A stretch of 64,000 nt of DNA from Desulfobacterium sp. (GTDB lineage: Bacteria; Desulfobacterota; Desulfobacteria; Desulfobacterales; Desulfobacteraceae), in the NCBI GenBank assembly GCA_030145245.1, contig JAQYWC010000065.1:217459-281458 (forward strand), read 5' to 3'. Position 1 is the stretch's first letter; every line of letters starts with the position of its first letter. The notes under the pieces are model-generated. The model saw only the letters and a list, made by a program, of their open reading frames with translations. It was not told where the DNA came from and did not search any database. This document shows, in pieces, positions 1 to 6,982 of the stretch. The position numbers and the translations under genes were made by a program.

Positions 1-2
1 TG

Positions 3-332
3 GACCCGGCCCTGGTTGATGCGGGCAGGGGGCTGGGGCTGACCCGGTGGAGACTGCTGAAGGAGGTGGAGATTCCCCTGGCCATCCCGGTGATCCTGGC
101 AGGTCTCAGGACCGCCGCAGTGATGAACATCGGCATCGGAGCCATTGCCGCCTATATCGGGGCCGGCGGACTCGGGGTGTTCATCCAGCAGGGCATCGCC
201 AGGTCCTATGAGGCCATGATAATTACCGGGGCACTGGGGGTTTCCCTGCTGGCGATCATGGTGGATTCCCTGATGGCCCTTCTGGAACGGGGGCTCACCT
301 CCCAGGGCCTGAAGATTCAAGGGAGGCAGTGA
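3..332 (+). CDS. ABC transporter permease, OpuB/ProW type (3' part only)
   Basis: This is the C-terminal 109 residues of an inner-membrane permease of the glycine betaine/quaternary amine family; the reading frame is open back to the first bases, so the gene starts outside the window. The first visible residues (DPALVDAGRGLGLT) form the EAA loop that contacts the ABC ATPase. Hydrophobic segments follow, with the GAGGLG turn typical of the family. The stop codon overlaps the start of the next permease gene (TGATG), and two binding-protein genes follow, so this is the distal part of an osmoprotectant uptake operon. The substrate cannot be read from this fragment. Confidence 0.85.
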   Translation, partial: DPALVDAGRGLGLTRWRLLKEVEIPLAIPVILAGLRTAAVMNIGIGAIAAYIGAGGLGVFIQQGIARSYEAMIITGALGVSLLAIMVDSLMALLERGLTSQGLKIQGRQ

Positions 333-1066
333 TGCAGACCAACATGATCAAACTATACAGATTTTTTTTGCTGGCACTTCTGTTCGTCTGCGGGGTAAAG
401 GCCCAGCAGATCGGACTTGTGGAGTACCTTTCCGACCCGTACGAACAGGAGTATGTGCTGGAGCTTGTGAAACAGCACCTGTCGCTGGTCGGCTGGAGCA
501 TGATGTTTGCCACGGTGATCGGACTTGCCGCCGGCATTCTCCTGACCCGGAACAAGTTCAGAAAGTTTTCACCCACAGTGATGTACGTCATCAGCCTGGG
601 CCAGACCATCCCCTCCCTTGCGGTGATCGCACTGGCCATGAGTGCCCTGGGCATCGGCACCCAGCCGGCCATTTTTGCTCTCCTGATCTATTCGGTCCTG
701 CCCATTGCCCGGAACACCATGGCCGGCATCAACGCCGTTTCCCCCGGGATCATCGATGCGGCCCGGGGCATGGGGCTCACCCCCCTCCAGATATTGGTAT
801 CGGCCGAGCTGCCCAATGCGGCATCGGTGATTCTCACCGGTTTCCGGATCGCCCTGGTGATCAACGTGGGCACCGCTCCCCTGGGATTTCTCGTGGGAGC
901 TGGAGGACTGGGGGATCTGATCTTCACCGGCATCGACATGATGGATCCGACAAAACTTCTGGCCGGCGCCATCCCCACCACCCTGCTGGCACTGACAGGG
1001 GATTATCTTTGTGAACTTCTCGGTCTGTTGCTGATTCCGAAGGGTCTGCGATTACAGAACACCTAG
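332..1066 (+). CDS. ABC transporter permease, OpuB/ProW type
   Basis: This is a 244-residue inner-membrane permease, the second one in the operon. An N-terminal hydrophobic stretch that may be a signal anchor (FFLLALLFVCGVKAQ) is followed by about five membrane spans. The EAA loop is visible near residue 145 (DAARGMGLTPLQ), and GAGGLGDLI comes further on, as in OpuBB/OpuBD/YehW. I chose the ATG at 332, which overlaps the upstream TGA and has GGGAGG about 5 bases before it; an in-frame GTG sits at 329. Two different permeases plus binding proteins match a heteromeric osmoprotectant importer (YehWXYZ/OpuB type). The ATPase gene is presumably upstream of the window. Confidence 0.87.
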   Translation: MQTNMIKLYRFFLLALLFVCGVKAQQIGLVEYLSDPYEQEYVLELVKQHLSLVGWSMMFATVIGLAAGILLTRNKFRKFSPTVMYVISLGQTIPSLAVIALAMSALGIGTQPAIFALLIYSVLPIARNTMAGINAVSPGIIDAARGMGLTPLQILVSAELPNAASVILTGFRIALVINVGTAPLGFLVGAGGLGDLIFTGIDMMDPTKLLAGAIPTTLLALTGDYLCELLGLLLIPKGLRLQNT

Positions 1067-1095
1067 GTTTAACAATTAAATAAAAGGAGAAACAG

Positions 1096-2010
1096 ATGCG
1101 TATTAATTTTAAAAAAGGGTTGATCGGATTGATCGGCCTGGTTTGCCTCACCCTGTTTACGGCTTCCGGCGCCATGGCGGAAAAGGCGATCACCATCGGT
1201 GGAAAAAACTTCACAGAGCAGTACATCCTGCCGGAGCTTGCCAAGCATCTGCTGGAAAAGAACGGGTTCAAGGTCACCCTGAAAACCGGAGTCGGTACCT
1301 CCATCGCCCGGAAATCCCTTGAAACCGGCCAGGTGGATTTCTATTTTGAGTACACCGGCACAGCCTATACCGTGTTTTACAAGGGAAAAGATGCCGCGGT
1401 GATGACAGATCCCCAGAAGGTGTTCGACTGGATGAAACAGAAAGATGCGGCCAAGGGACTGGTCTGGCTGGACATGGTTGCCTTGAACGACACCTATACC
1501 CTGATGATGAAAAAAGATCAGGCAAACCTGGCCGGGATCAAAACCATCGGGGATTTTAGCGCAGCGGTCAACAAGGATCCCAAAAAGCTTGTGCTTGCGG
1601 TCAATTCCGAATTCTGGGAAAGACCGGACGGCATCAAAAAGCTGATGAAGATCTACGGTTTCCGTGTACCCATCTCCCAGATCAAGAAGATGGATACAGG
1701 GTTGACCTATATTGCCCTCAAAAACGGTGATGTGGATGTTGCCATGGGCCTGTCCACCGATGGCCGCATCTCCGCCTACGGCTTTTGCAACCTTGAGGAC
1801 AACAAGAAATTCTTTCCGGCATACAATCCTGCCCCTGTGATACGAAAGGCGTTGCTGGATCAATATCCTGAGATCCGTGACATCTTAAAGCCCCTGGCAG
1901 AGAAACTGACAACCGAAGAGATGCAGAAACTCAACAAGGCCGTGGATGTGGATCATAAAAAAGTATCCACTGTGGCCCAGACCTGGCTGAAAGAAAAGGG
2001 ACTCTTGTAG
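1096..2010 (+). CDS. Osmoprotectant (quaternary amine) ABC substrate-binding protein, copy 1
   Basis: This is a 304-residue periplasmic binding protein of the OpuAC/OpuBC/OsmF family. It has a clear Sec signal peptide (KKGLIGLIGLVCLTLF, cleavage after AMA) followed by the family start AITIGGKNFTEQYIL. The motif DFYFEYTGT and the C-terminal lobe with EFWERPDGI are also visible. AAGGAG lies 7 bases before the ATG. It follows the two permease genes by 29 bp and is therefore part of the same operon. The next gene is a close paralogue of the same length. Whether it binds glycine betaine, choline or another quaternary amine is not decided by the sequence. Confidence 0.88.
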   Translation: MRINFKKGLIGLIGLVCLTLFTASGAMAEKAITIGGKNFTEQYILPELAKHLLEKNGFKVTLKTGVGTSIARKSLETGQVDFYFEYTGTAYTVFYKGKDAAVMTDPQKVFDWMKQKDAAKGLVWLDMVALNDTYTLMMKKDQANLAGIKTIGDFSAAVNKDPKKLVLAVNSEFWERPDGIKKLMKIYGFRVPISQIKKMDTGLTYIALKNGDVDVAMGLSTDGRISAYGFCNLEDNKKFFPAYNPAPVIRKALLDQYPEIRDILKPLAEKLTTEEMQKLNKAVDVDHKKVSTVAQTWLKEKGLL

Positions 2011-2065
2011 ACAACAGAATCCCCGTTTGAAAAAAGATGCAAAGTTTAACACCCAAAGGAAAAGA

Positions 2066-2980
2066 ATGAGCTATTTGTTTAAAAAAGGATTGGCTGGCGT
2101 TATCGGCCTAGTGGCCCTGACACTTTTGACGGTTCCTGCCGCCATGGCTGAAAAGGCGATCACCATCGGCGGAAAAAACTACACAGAGCAGTACATCCTG
2201 CCGGAGCTTGCCAAGCAGTTGCTGGAAAAAAACGGATTCAACGTCACCCTGAAAACCGGCGTCGGTACCTCCATCGCCCGGAAATCCCTTGAAACCGGCC
2301 AGGTGGACTTCTATTTTGAGTACACAGGTACGGGCTATACCCTGTTTTACAAGGGAAAAGATACGGCAGTGATGACCGATCCCCAGAAGGTGTACGACTG
2401 GGTAAAAGAAAAAGATGCCGCCAAAGGATTGGTCTGGCTGGACAGGGCAAACCTGAACAACACCTTTACCCTCATGATGAAAAAAGATACAGCGGACCAG
2501 GCTGGGATCAGAACCATCAGCGATTTGGGAGAGGCGATCACCAAGGCCCCCAAAAAATTCACTATTGCAGTCGGTTCAGAGTTCTGGGAAAGACCCGATG
2601 GCATCAAAAAACTGATGAAACTTTACGGTTTCAGGGCTCCGGTCTCACAGATCAAAAAGATGGATATGGGCATCACTTATATGGCGCTGAAAAAGGACCA
2701 GGTGGATGTGGCCATGGGATATTCAACGGACGGACGCATCGTCGCGTTTGGCCTTGTCAACATGGAGGACGATAAACATTTCTTCCCGGTCTACAGTCCC
2801 GCGCCCGTGATCAGAAAAGAGGTCCTTGAGACCTATCCTGAAATCCGGGAGATCCTGAAACCGCTGATGAAAAAGCTTACCACGGAAGTGATGCAGACCC
2901 TCAACAAGGCTGTGGATGTGGAGCATAAAAAAGTATCCACGGTTGCCCAGACCTGGCTGAAAGCCAACGGGCTTCTGTAA
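2066..2980 (+). CDS. Osmoprotectant (quaternary amine) ABC substrate-binding protein, copy 2
   Basis: This 304-residue periplasmic binding protein is highly similar to the preceding one along its whole length, so the pair is a tandem duplication. I chose ATG 2066 because AAAGGA precedes it by 5 bases and it gives exactly the length of the paralogue; the frame is open to a TTG at 2027. The signal peptide ends at AMAEKAITIGG. Differences from copy 1 are scattered (for example NYTEQY against NFTEQY, and DMGITYMAL against DTGLTYIAL). This points to divergence after duplication, perhaps to widen substrate range, rather than to a fresh copy. It is the last gene of the operon, with a strong terminator 30 bp downstream. 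Confidence 0.87.
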   Translation: MSYLFKKGLAGVIGLVALTLLTVPAAMAEKAITIGGKNYTEQYILPELAKQLLEKNGFNVTLKTGVGTSIARKSLETGQVDFYFEYTGTGYTLFYKGKDTAVMTDPQKVYDWVKEKDAAKGLVWLDRANLNNTFTLMMKKDTADQAGIRTISDLGEAITKAPKKFTIAVGSEFWERPDGIKKLMKLYGFRAPVSQIKKMDMGITYMALKKDQVDVAMGYSTDGRIVAFGLVNMEDDKHFFPVYSPAPVIRKEVLETYPEIREILKPLMKKLTTEVMQTLNKAVDVEHKKVSTVAQTWLKANGLL

Positions 2981-3010
2981 AAACAAACAGATCGTCAGAC
3001 TTCCCATTCC

Positions 3011-3050
3011 AGCATCCCCAGGGCCATTTTGCCCTGGGGATGCTTTTTTT
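3011..3050 (+). terminator. Rho-independent terminator of the osmoprotectant ABC operon
   Basis: A perfect 14-bp stem (3011-3024 with 3031-3044), a 6-base loop and a run of seven T follow the stop codon of the second binding protein by 30 bp. The T run is on the plus side only, so it ends the rightward operon; the convergent TetR gene ends at 3079. Confidence 0.93.
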
Positions 3051-3078
3051 ATGATCAGACCGACACGAGCGCCATGTT

Positions 3079-3693
3079 TCAGGCCTTGAGCAGATTGTCA
3101 AGAAAATGGTCCACCATGACCGGCGCATCCCGGGACAACGGAAACAGGGTGTTGTCGGTCAGCCACATCTCAATGAGACCGGTAAGAAAGGACAAGACCA
3201 TGATGGCTGCATGGCGGGCCTGGATATCCTTTCGGACCAGCCCGGCCGCCTGTAGCTTTTGCAGTGTTTCCTCAAAATGGTTGAGAATCAACCGGTCCTC
3301 GGTTCGTCTTTTGGCCAGCACCGGCCCCAGATCCTGGTGGTATTCAATCTTGTAGTAGATGAACTCGTAAAAGCGCCGGTACCGCTCATTGGTGTTGAAA
3401 TGATTCAGCCAGGCCATGATTTTTTTCCTGATATCCCCAAGGGAGTCAACGGAGATGTTCAAAATATCCTCCACCCGGGCTCCAGCGCTGGCGTCAATGT
3501 CCCGGGACAGGACTTCAAGCAGATCCACCTTGTCCTTGAAATGCCAGTAGATGGCCCCCCGGGTCACCCCGGCGTCATCGGCAATATCCTTGAGGGTCGC
3601 CCTGACAAAGCCTTTTTTGCAAAAAACGTTCAACGCCGCGTCAAGAATATGTTGACGGGTTTTTTCAGCTTCTTCCTTGGTTTTTCTGGCCAT
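3079..3693 (-). CDS. TetR/AcrR family transcriptional regulator
   Basis: This is a 204-residue DNA-binding repressor. The start MARKTKEEAEKTRQ and the helix-turn-helix (DIADDAGVTRGAIYWHFKDK, residues about 33-52) are typical of the AcrR/TtgR branch, which usually controls efflux pumps in response to hydrophobic ligands. The ATG at 3693 gives the canonical AcrR-like N terminus; the frame is open up to 3765, but the added residues resemble nothing in the family. It is convergent to the osmoprotectant operon and has no efflux genes beside it here, so its target is unknown. The ligand-binding C-terminal half has no recognisable residues. Confidence 0.85.
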   Translation of the reverse strand: MARKTKEEAEKTRQHILDAALNVFCKKGFVRATLKDIADDAGVTRGAIYWHFKDKVDLLEVLSRDIDASAGARVEDILNISVDSLGDIRKKIMAWLNHFNTNERYRRFYEFIYYKIEYHQDLGPVLAKRRTEDRLILNHFEETLQKLQAAGLVRKDIQARHAAIMVLSFLTGLIEMWLTDNTLFPLSRDAPVMVDHFLDNLLKA

Positions 3694-3913
3694 CTTTTTT
3701 CCGTGCTCCCTGATCGCACTGTACATGTCGGGGCATCCGGCCGGCCGGGCTACAACCTCTGCCAAAGCCCCTGTTTTCTGCCTGTTGCTTTAATCTTATT
3801 ATCAGACCATGCCCCTGGCTGTCATCCCCTATTTTCGGGTCAATGGCTCCCCGGAACGGCACCCCCCACAGCCACTGTTTACTCTCTCTTTTCCCTCTTA
3901 TGAAAGGTTGGGG

Positions 3914-3941
3914 TTGATCCCGGCCGGAAAATGTGTATAAT
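3914..3941 (+). promoter_or_regulatory. Sigma-70 type promoter of the que operon
   Basis: TTGATC (3914-3919), a 16-bp spacer and a perfect TATAAT (3936-3941) lie 110 bp upstream of queD. No other convincing promoter was seen between the divergent TetR gene and queD, so transcription probably starts near 3948 and leaves a leader of about 100 nt. Confidence 0.6.
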
Positions 3942-3945
3942 TCCG

Positions 3946-4005
3946 GTTCATGTTTTTGGCGGACGAGTGGAATCCCGCCCTATAAATTCTCCCTCACTTA
4001 TGAAC
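3946..4005 (+). promoter_or_regulatory. Structured 5' leader of the que operon (candidate)
   Basis: Right after the predicted transcription start, GTTCAT (3946-3951) can pair with ATGAAC (4000-4005). This encloses a second stem, GGCGG (3958-3962) with CCGCC (3975-3979). A nested two-stem leader before a queuosine operon suggests regulation. I could not match it to the preQ1-I, -II or -III riboswitch consensus and see no terminator stem, so it is only a candidate. Confidence 0.3.
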
Positions 4006-4051
4006 AATAACAGCGTGTTGCGATCATAAAGCAGCGTGCAAAAAGGTGGCT

Positions 4052-4456
4052 ATGCTTACAATTACCAAAGAGTTTAAATTTGATGCGGCCCACAGGCTGT
4101 ATCTGAAAGACCTCACAGAAGAAGAAAACCGTGGAATCTACGGCAAGTGCAGTTGTTTCCACGGACACACCTACCGCCTGCAGGTCACGGTTTCCGGCAA
4201 GGTTCAGCCAACCGGCATGATCATCAACTTTACCGACCTCAAGCAGCTTGTTACGGACAGGATACTTTCACGCTACGACCACGCCTGCCTCAACGAACTT
4301 GCTGAATACAGCAACCTGCCCACCACGGCCGAGAATATGGTCCTCCATATTTTTGACGACCTTGCCGCCTGCCTTGAAAAAGAAGGCATCACCTTAACCC
4401 GGGTCAGACTCTATGAAACCCCGGATTCCTGGGCAGAGGTGACCCCCGATGTTTGA
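4052..4456 (+). CDS. queD: 6-carboxy-5,6,7,8-tetrahydropterin synthase
   Basis: This cytoplasmic zinc enzyme of the 6-pyruvoyl-tetrahydropterin synthase family turns 7,8-dihydroneopterin triphosphate into 6-carboxytetrahydropterin, the second step toward preQ0 and queuosine. It has 134 residues, the usual QueD length. Zinc-binding histidines are visible in FDAAHRL and in the FHGHTYRL motif, with the catalytic Cys just before in GKCSCFHGH; the conserved FTDLK and YDHACLNEL also appear. ATG 4052 is preferred, with AAAAGG 5 bases before it; an in-frame GTG lies at 4046. Its last bases overlap the start of queE by 8 bp, so the two are translationally coupled. Confidence 0.93.
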   Translation: MLTITKEFKFDAAHRLYLKDLTEEENRGIYGKCSCFHGHTYRLQVTVSGKVQPTGMIINFTDLKQLVTDRILSRYDHACLNELAEYSNLPTTAENMVLHIFDDLAACLEKEGITLTRVRLYETPDSWAEVTPDV

Positions 4457-5123
4457 TAGAACCCGGGAGAGGCCCCACGATAATACGCTTGATCCGACCC
4501 TCGATGTCACAGAGATCTTTACCTCCATCCAGGGGGAAGGCCCTTTCATGGGCCGGCCCGCCGCGTTTGTGCGGCTCAGTGGCTGTGTAAAGCCCCTTTG
4601 TCCCTGGTGTGACACCAAACATGCCTGGGAACCGGGGGAATCCATCCCCGTGGCAACGGTGGCGGACAAGGTCAGCAGCCTTGGAAACGACCTGGTGGTG
4701 ATCACCGGCGGAGAACCCTTTCTCCAGTGGGCGTCAGGCTTGAAACATCTGGAAGCCCTTCTCATTAAAAAAGGACTCACGGTGCAGTATGAAACCAGTG
4801 GAAAGATCCTGATACCGTCTGAATCCAAAGGGTTCAAGGTCTGCTCCCCCAAACACCTGGATGACCGCTGGCATTACGTTCAGGAGAACAGTCTCCGTGC
4901 GGATTGTTTTAAATTTGTTGTCAAGGCCGATCTGGCACGTGTGGAAGGGTTTGTGAAAGACCAGGGCCTTGCTGCCAACCGTGTGTGGATCATGCCCCTG
5001 GGGGACCTGGGGGAGGATCAGCTGGCCCTATCACCCGGCATCTGGGCGTTTTGCGTGAAAAAACGCTTTAATTTCTCCCCCCGGCTTCACACCCTTTTCT
5101 TTAACAACCAACAAGGCGTTTAA
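4449..5123 (+). CDS. queE: 7-carboxy-7-deazaguanine synthase (radical SAM)
   Basis: This 224-residue radical SAM enzyme contracts 6-carboxytetrahydropterin to 7-carboxy-7-deazaguanine. The early motif FTSIQGEGPFMG and the GGEP motif (VITGGEPFLQW) identify QueE. The cluster-binding cysteines read CVKPLCPWC, that is Cx4Cx2C with one residue more than the common Cx3Cx2C; the DTKHAW that follows is as in other QueE proteins. The gene overlaps queD by 8 bp and ends one base before the queC start codon. The extra residue could be a lineage feature rather than a defect, since the rest of the protein is intact. Confidence 0.93.
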   Translation: MFDRTRERPHDNTLDPTLDVTEIFTSIQGEGPFMGRPAAFVRLSGCVKPLCPWCDTKHAWEPGESIPVATVADKVSSLGNDLVVITGGEPFLQWASGLKHLEALLIKKGLTVQYETSGKILIPSESKGFKVCSPKHLDDRWHYVQENSLRADCFKFVVKADLARVEGFVKDQGLAANRVWIMPLGDLGEDQLALSPGIWAFCVKKRFNFSPRLHTLFFNNQQGV

Positions 5124-5124
5124 C

Positions 5125-5784
5125 ATGATCAATTCAGTCATCGTATTGTCCGGCGGCATGGACTCAGCCGTGCTGCTGGCCCATGCCCTGGACCAGGGAA
5201 AAACCGTTGAGGCCATCAGCTTTGATTACGGTTCAAAACACAATCTCCGGGAGCTGCCCATGGCGGCCGGGCTGTGTGAAACATTCAATGTAAAGCACCA
5301 GGTGATCCAGCTGCCGTTTATCAACGAGCTTTTCTCCTCAAGCCTGCTCTCAAGCGGGGAGGCGATTCCCGACGGCACTTACATGGAAGCCAACATGAAA
5401 AGCACGGTTGTTCCGTTCAGAAACGGCATCATGCTCTCCATTGCAGCAGGCTATGCCGAATCCACCAAGGCCGCAGAGGTGCTGCTGGGGTCCCATTCAG
5501 GGGATCATCATATCTACCCCGACTGCCGGCCCGAATTCAACCAAACCTTTGCCAAGGCGGTTGATATCGGAACGGACGGACAGGTGAAGATCCGGTTCCC
5601 CTTTTCCAATATGGATAAAAGGGAGATCGGCGACCTTGGCAGGACCCTTGGGTTGGATTTTACCAAAACATGGACCTGCTACAAGGGCGGCGAGCACCAC
5701 TGCGGCACCTGCGGGGCCTGTGATGAGAGAAAATATGCCCTGCGACATGACCAGGGGCTCGATGTGACCACCTATCTGGCCTAG
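5125..5784 (+). CDS. queC: 7-cyano-7-deazaguanine (preQ0) synthase
   Basis: This cytoplasmic ATP-dependent enzyme converts 7-carboxy-7-deazaguanine and ammonia to preQ0. The 219-residue protein opens with the PP-loop VLSGGMDSAVLL and ends with the zinc site, four cysteines in CYKGGEHHCGTCGAC (Cx8Cx2Cx2C). Its length is normal for the family. The start codon follows the queE stop by a single base, and queF follows 12 bp later, so it is the third gene of one operon. Confidence 0.95.
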   Translation: MINSVIVLSGGMDSAVLLAHALDQGKTVEAISFDYGSKHNLRELPMAAGLCETFNVKHQVIQLPFINELFSSSLLSSGEAIPDGTYMEANMKSTVVPFRNGIMLSIAAGYAESTKAAEVLLGSHSGDHHIYPDCRPEFNQTFAKAVDIGTDGQVKIRFPFSNMDKREIGDLGRTLGLDFTKTWTCYKGGEHHCGTCGACDERKYALRHDQGLDVTTYLA

Positions 5785-5796
5785 GAAGAAATCCCC

Positions 5797-6621
5797 ATGA
5801 ACAAGACCTTAAATGATAATATGCCCCTGGGCAAAACCGTGGGCCACAGTGAGACCTACGACCCTTCCCACCTCTTTCCCGTACCCAGACAAGAGGCGCG
5901 AAACGCCCTGGGGATTGTCAGCGCCCTTCCGTTCCAAGGGGTTGACATCTGGAACGCCTATGAACTCTCCTGGCTTACCCCAAAGGGAAAACCCTGTGTT
6001 GCCATGGGGGAAATTTCATTCCCCTGCGAAAGTGAAAGCATTGTCGAATCCAAATCCCTGAAACTCTACCTGAACTCCTTCAACCAGACCCGGTTCGACT
6101 CCCCTGAAATTGTTGCCAGAACCATGCAGGACGATTTAAGCGCTGTTGCGGGCGCCCCTGTGGCAGTGCATCTCCTGATGCCGGAAGAATTTGACAGGAT
6201 GCAGATCCAGGCCCCCCATGGACAATGCCTGGACAGCCTGGACATTGGGATGGACACCTACCAGCGTGAACCCGGTTATCTGACCACCCGGACCGTCAAG
6301 GTGGAAGAAACCCTCTACTCCCATCTGTTGCGAACCAACTGCCCGGTGACCGGCCAGCCCGACTGGGCAACGGTGACAATCGACTATTCAGGCAAGGCAA
6401 TCGATCATGAAAGCCTGCTTCGCTACCTTGTCTCCTTTCGCCAACACACGGGTTTCCACGAAAACTGCGTTGAGCGCATCTTCATGGATATCCTGAACCT
6501 GTGCCAACCGGACCGGCTCTCGGTGAATGCAAGGTTTACCCGGCGGGGGGGCCTGGATATCAACCCCCAGCGCTCCACGGATGAAACCCGTTTCTCCAAC
6601 ATGAGGCTTGCAAGACAATAA
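5797..6621 (+). CDS. queF: NADPH-dependent preQ0 reductase, two-module (type II) QueF
   Basis: QueF reduces the nitrile of preQ0 to preQ1 with NADPH. At 274 residues this is the long bimodular (E. coli-like) form. The NADPH/QueF motif ESKSLKLYLNSFNQT lies in the N-terminal half. The active-site cysteine is in TNCPVTGQPDW in the C-terminal half, as expected for type II. AGGA precedes the ATG by about 10 bases. It is the last gene of the que operon; the pathway to preQ1 is thus complete except for the common GTP cyclohydrolase step. The 3' end of the gene has a partial imperfect tandem copy just downstream (see repeat at 6580-6711). Confidence 0.94.
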   Translation: MNKTLNDNMPLGKTVGHSETYDPSHLFPVPRQEARNALGIVSALPFQGVDIWNAYELSWLTPKGKPCVAMGEISFPCESESIVESKSLKLYLNSFNQTRFDSPEIVARTMQDDLSAVAGAPVAVHLLMPEEFDRMQIQAPHGQCLDSLDIGMDTYQREPGYLTTRTVKVEETLYSHLLRTNCPVTGQPDWATVTIDYSGKAIDHESLLRYLVSFRQHTGFHENCVERIFMDILNLCQPDRLSVNARFTRRGGLDINPQRSTDETRFSNMRLARQ

Positions 6622-6711
6622 CCCTGGCGATATCGGAAGCGATTAAGCAACAAGATAGAAAGCGGTTGCTCCGACACAAGGCTCACAAAGCAACACCCCT
6701 GGCGATATCGG
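6580..6711 (+). repeat. Imperfect tandem duplication of the queF 3' end
   Basis: About 55 bp spanning the last codons and stop of queF (6580-6636) are repeated at 6653-6711. The two units share an identical 15-base core, CCCTGGCGATATCGG, at 6622-6636 and 6697-6711, and are similar but diverged before it. In the second unit the core is framed as ACCCC...GGGGT and followed by TTATTTTTG, so it may now act as a weak terminator of the operon. The rest of the gap to 6982 shows no gene. Confidence 0.7.
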
Positions 6712-6982
6712 GGGTTATTTTTGTGGCATCTGCACCACCGTCCCGAATCCCTGAAAGGGCTTGCGTGTAAATAAAAAATGTTGACCCCGGGCTGAGATAA
6801 AGGTAACAAAAAACAGCCGGCTTCGGAGAAAACAATAGCGCCGGAGCTTCACGACCTAGCCGTGTTGATTTATTTTGGGGTATTTGTCAGCCCGGCGAAA
6901 ATTCCCGGTTAAGGGAAAACGTGAAATCTTCATAGAACGAAATCATATAACATCCTAGCGAACACCAGATAGGGAGGCGGAT

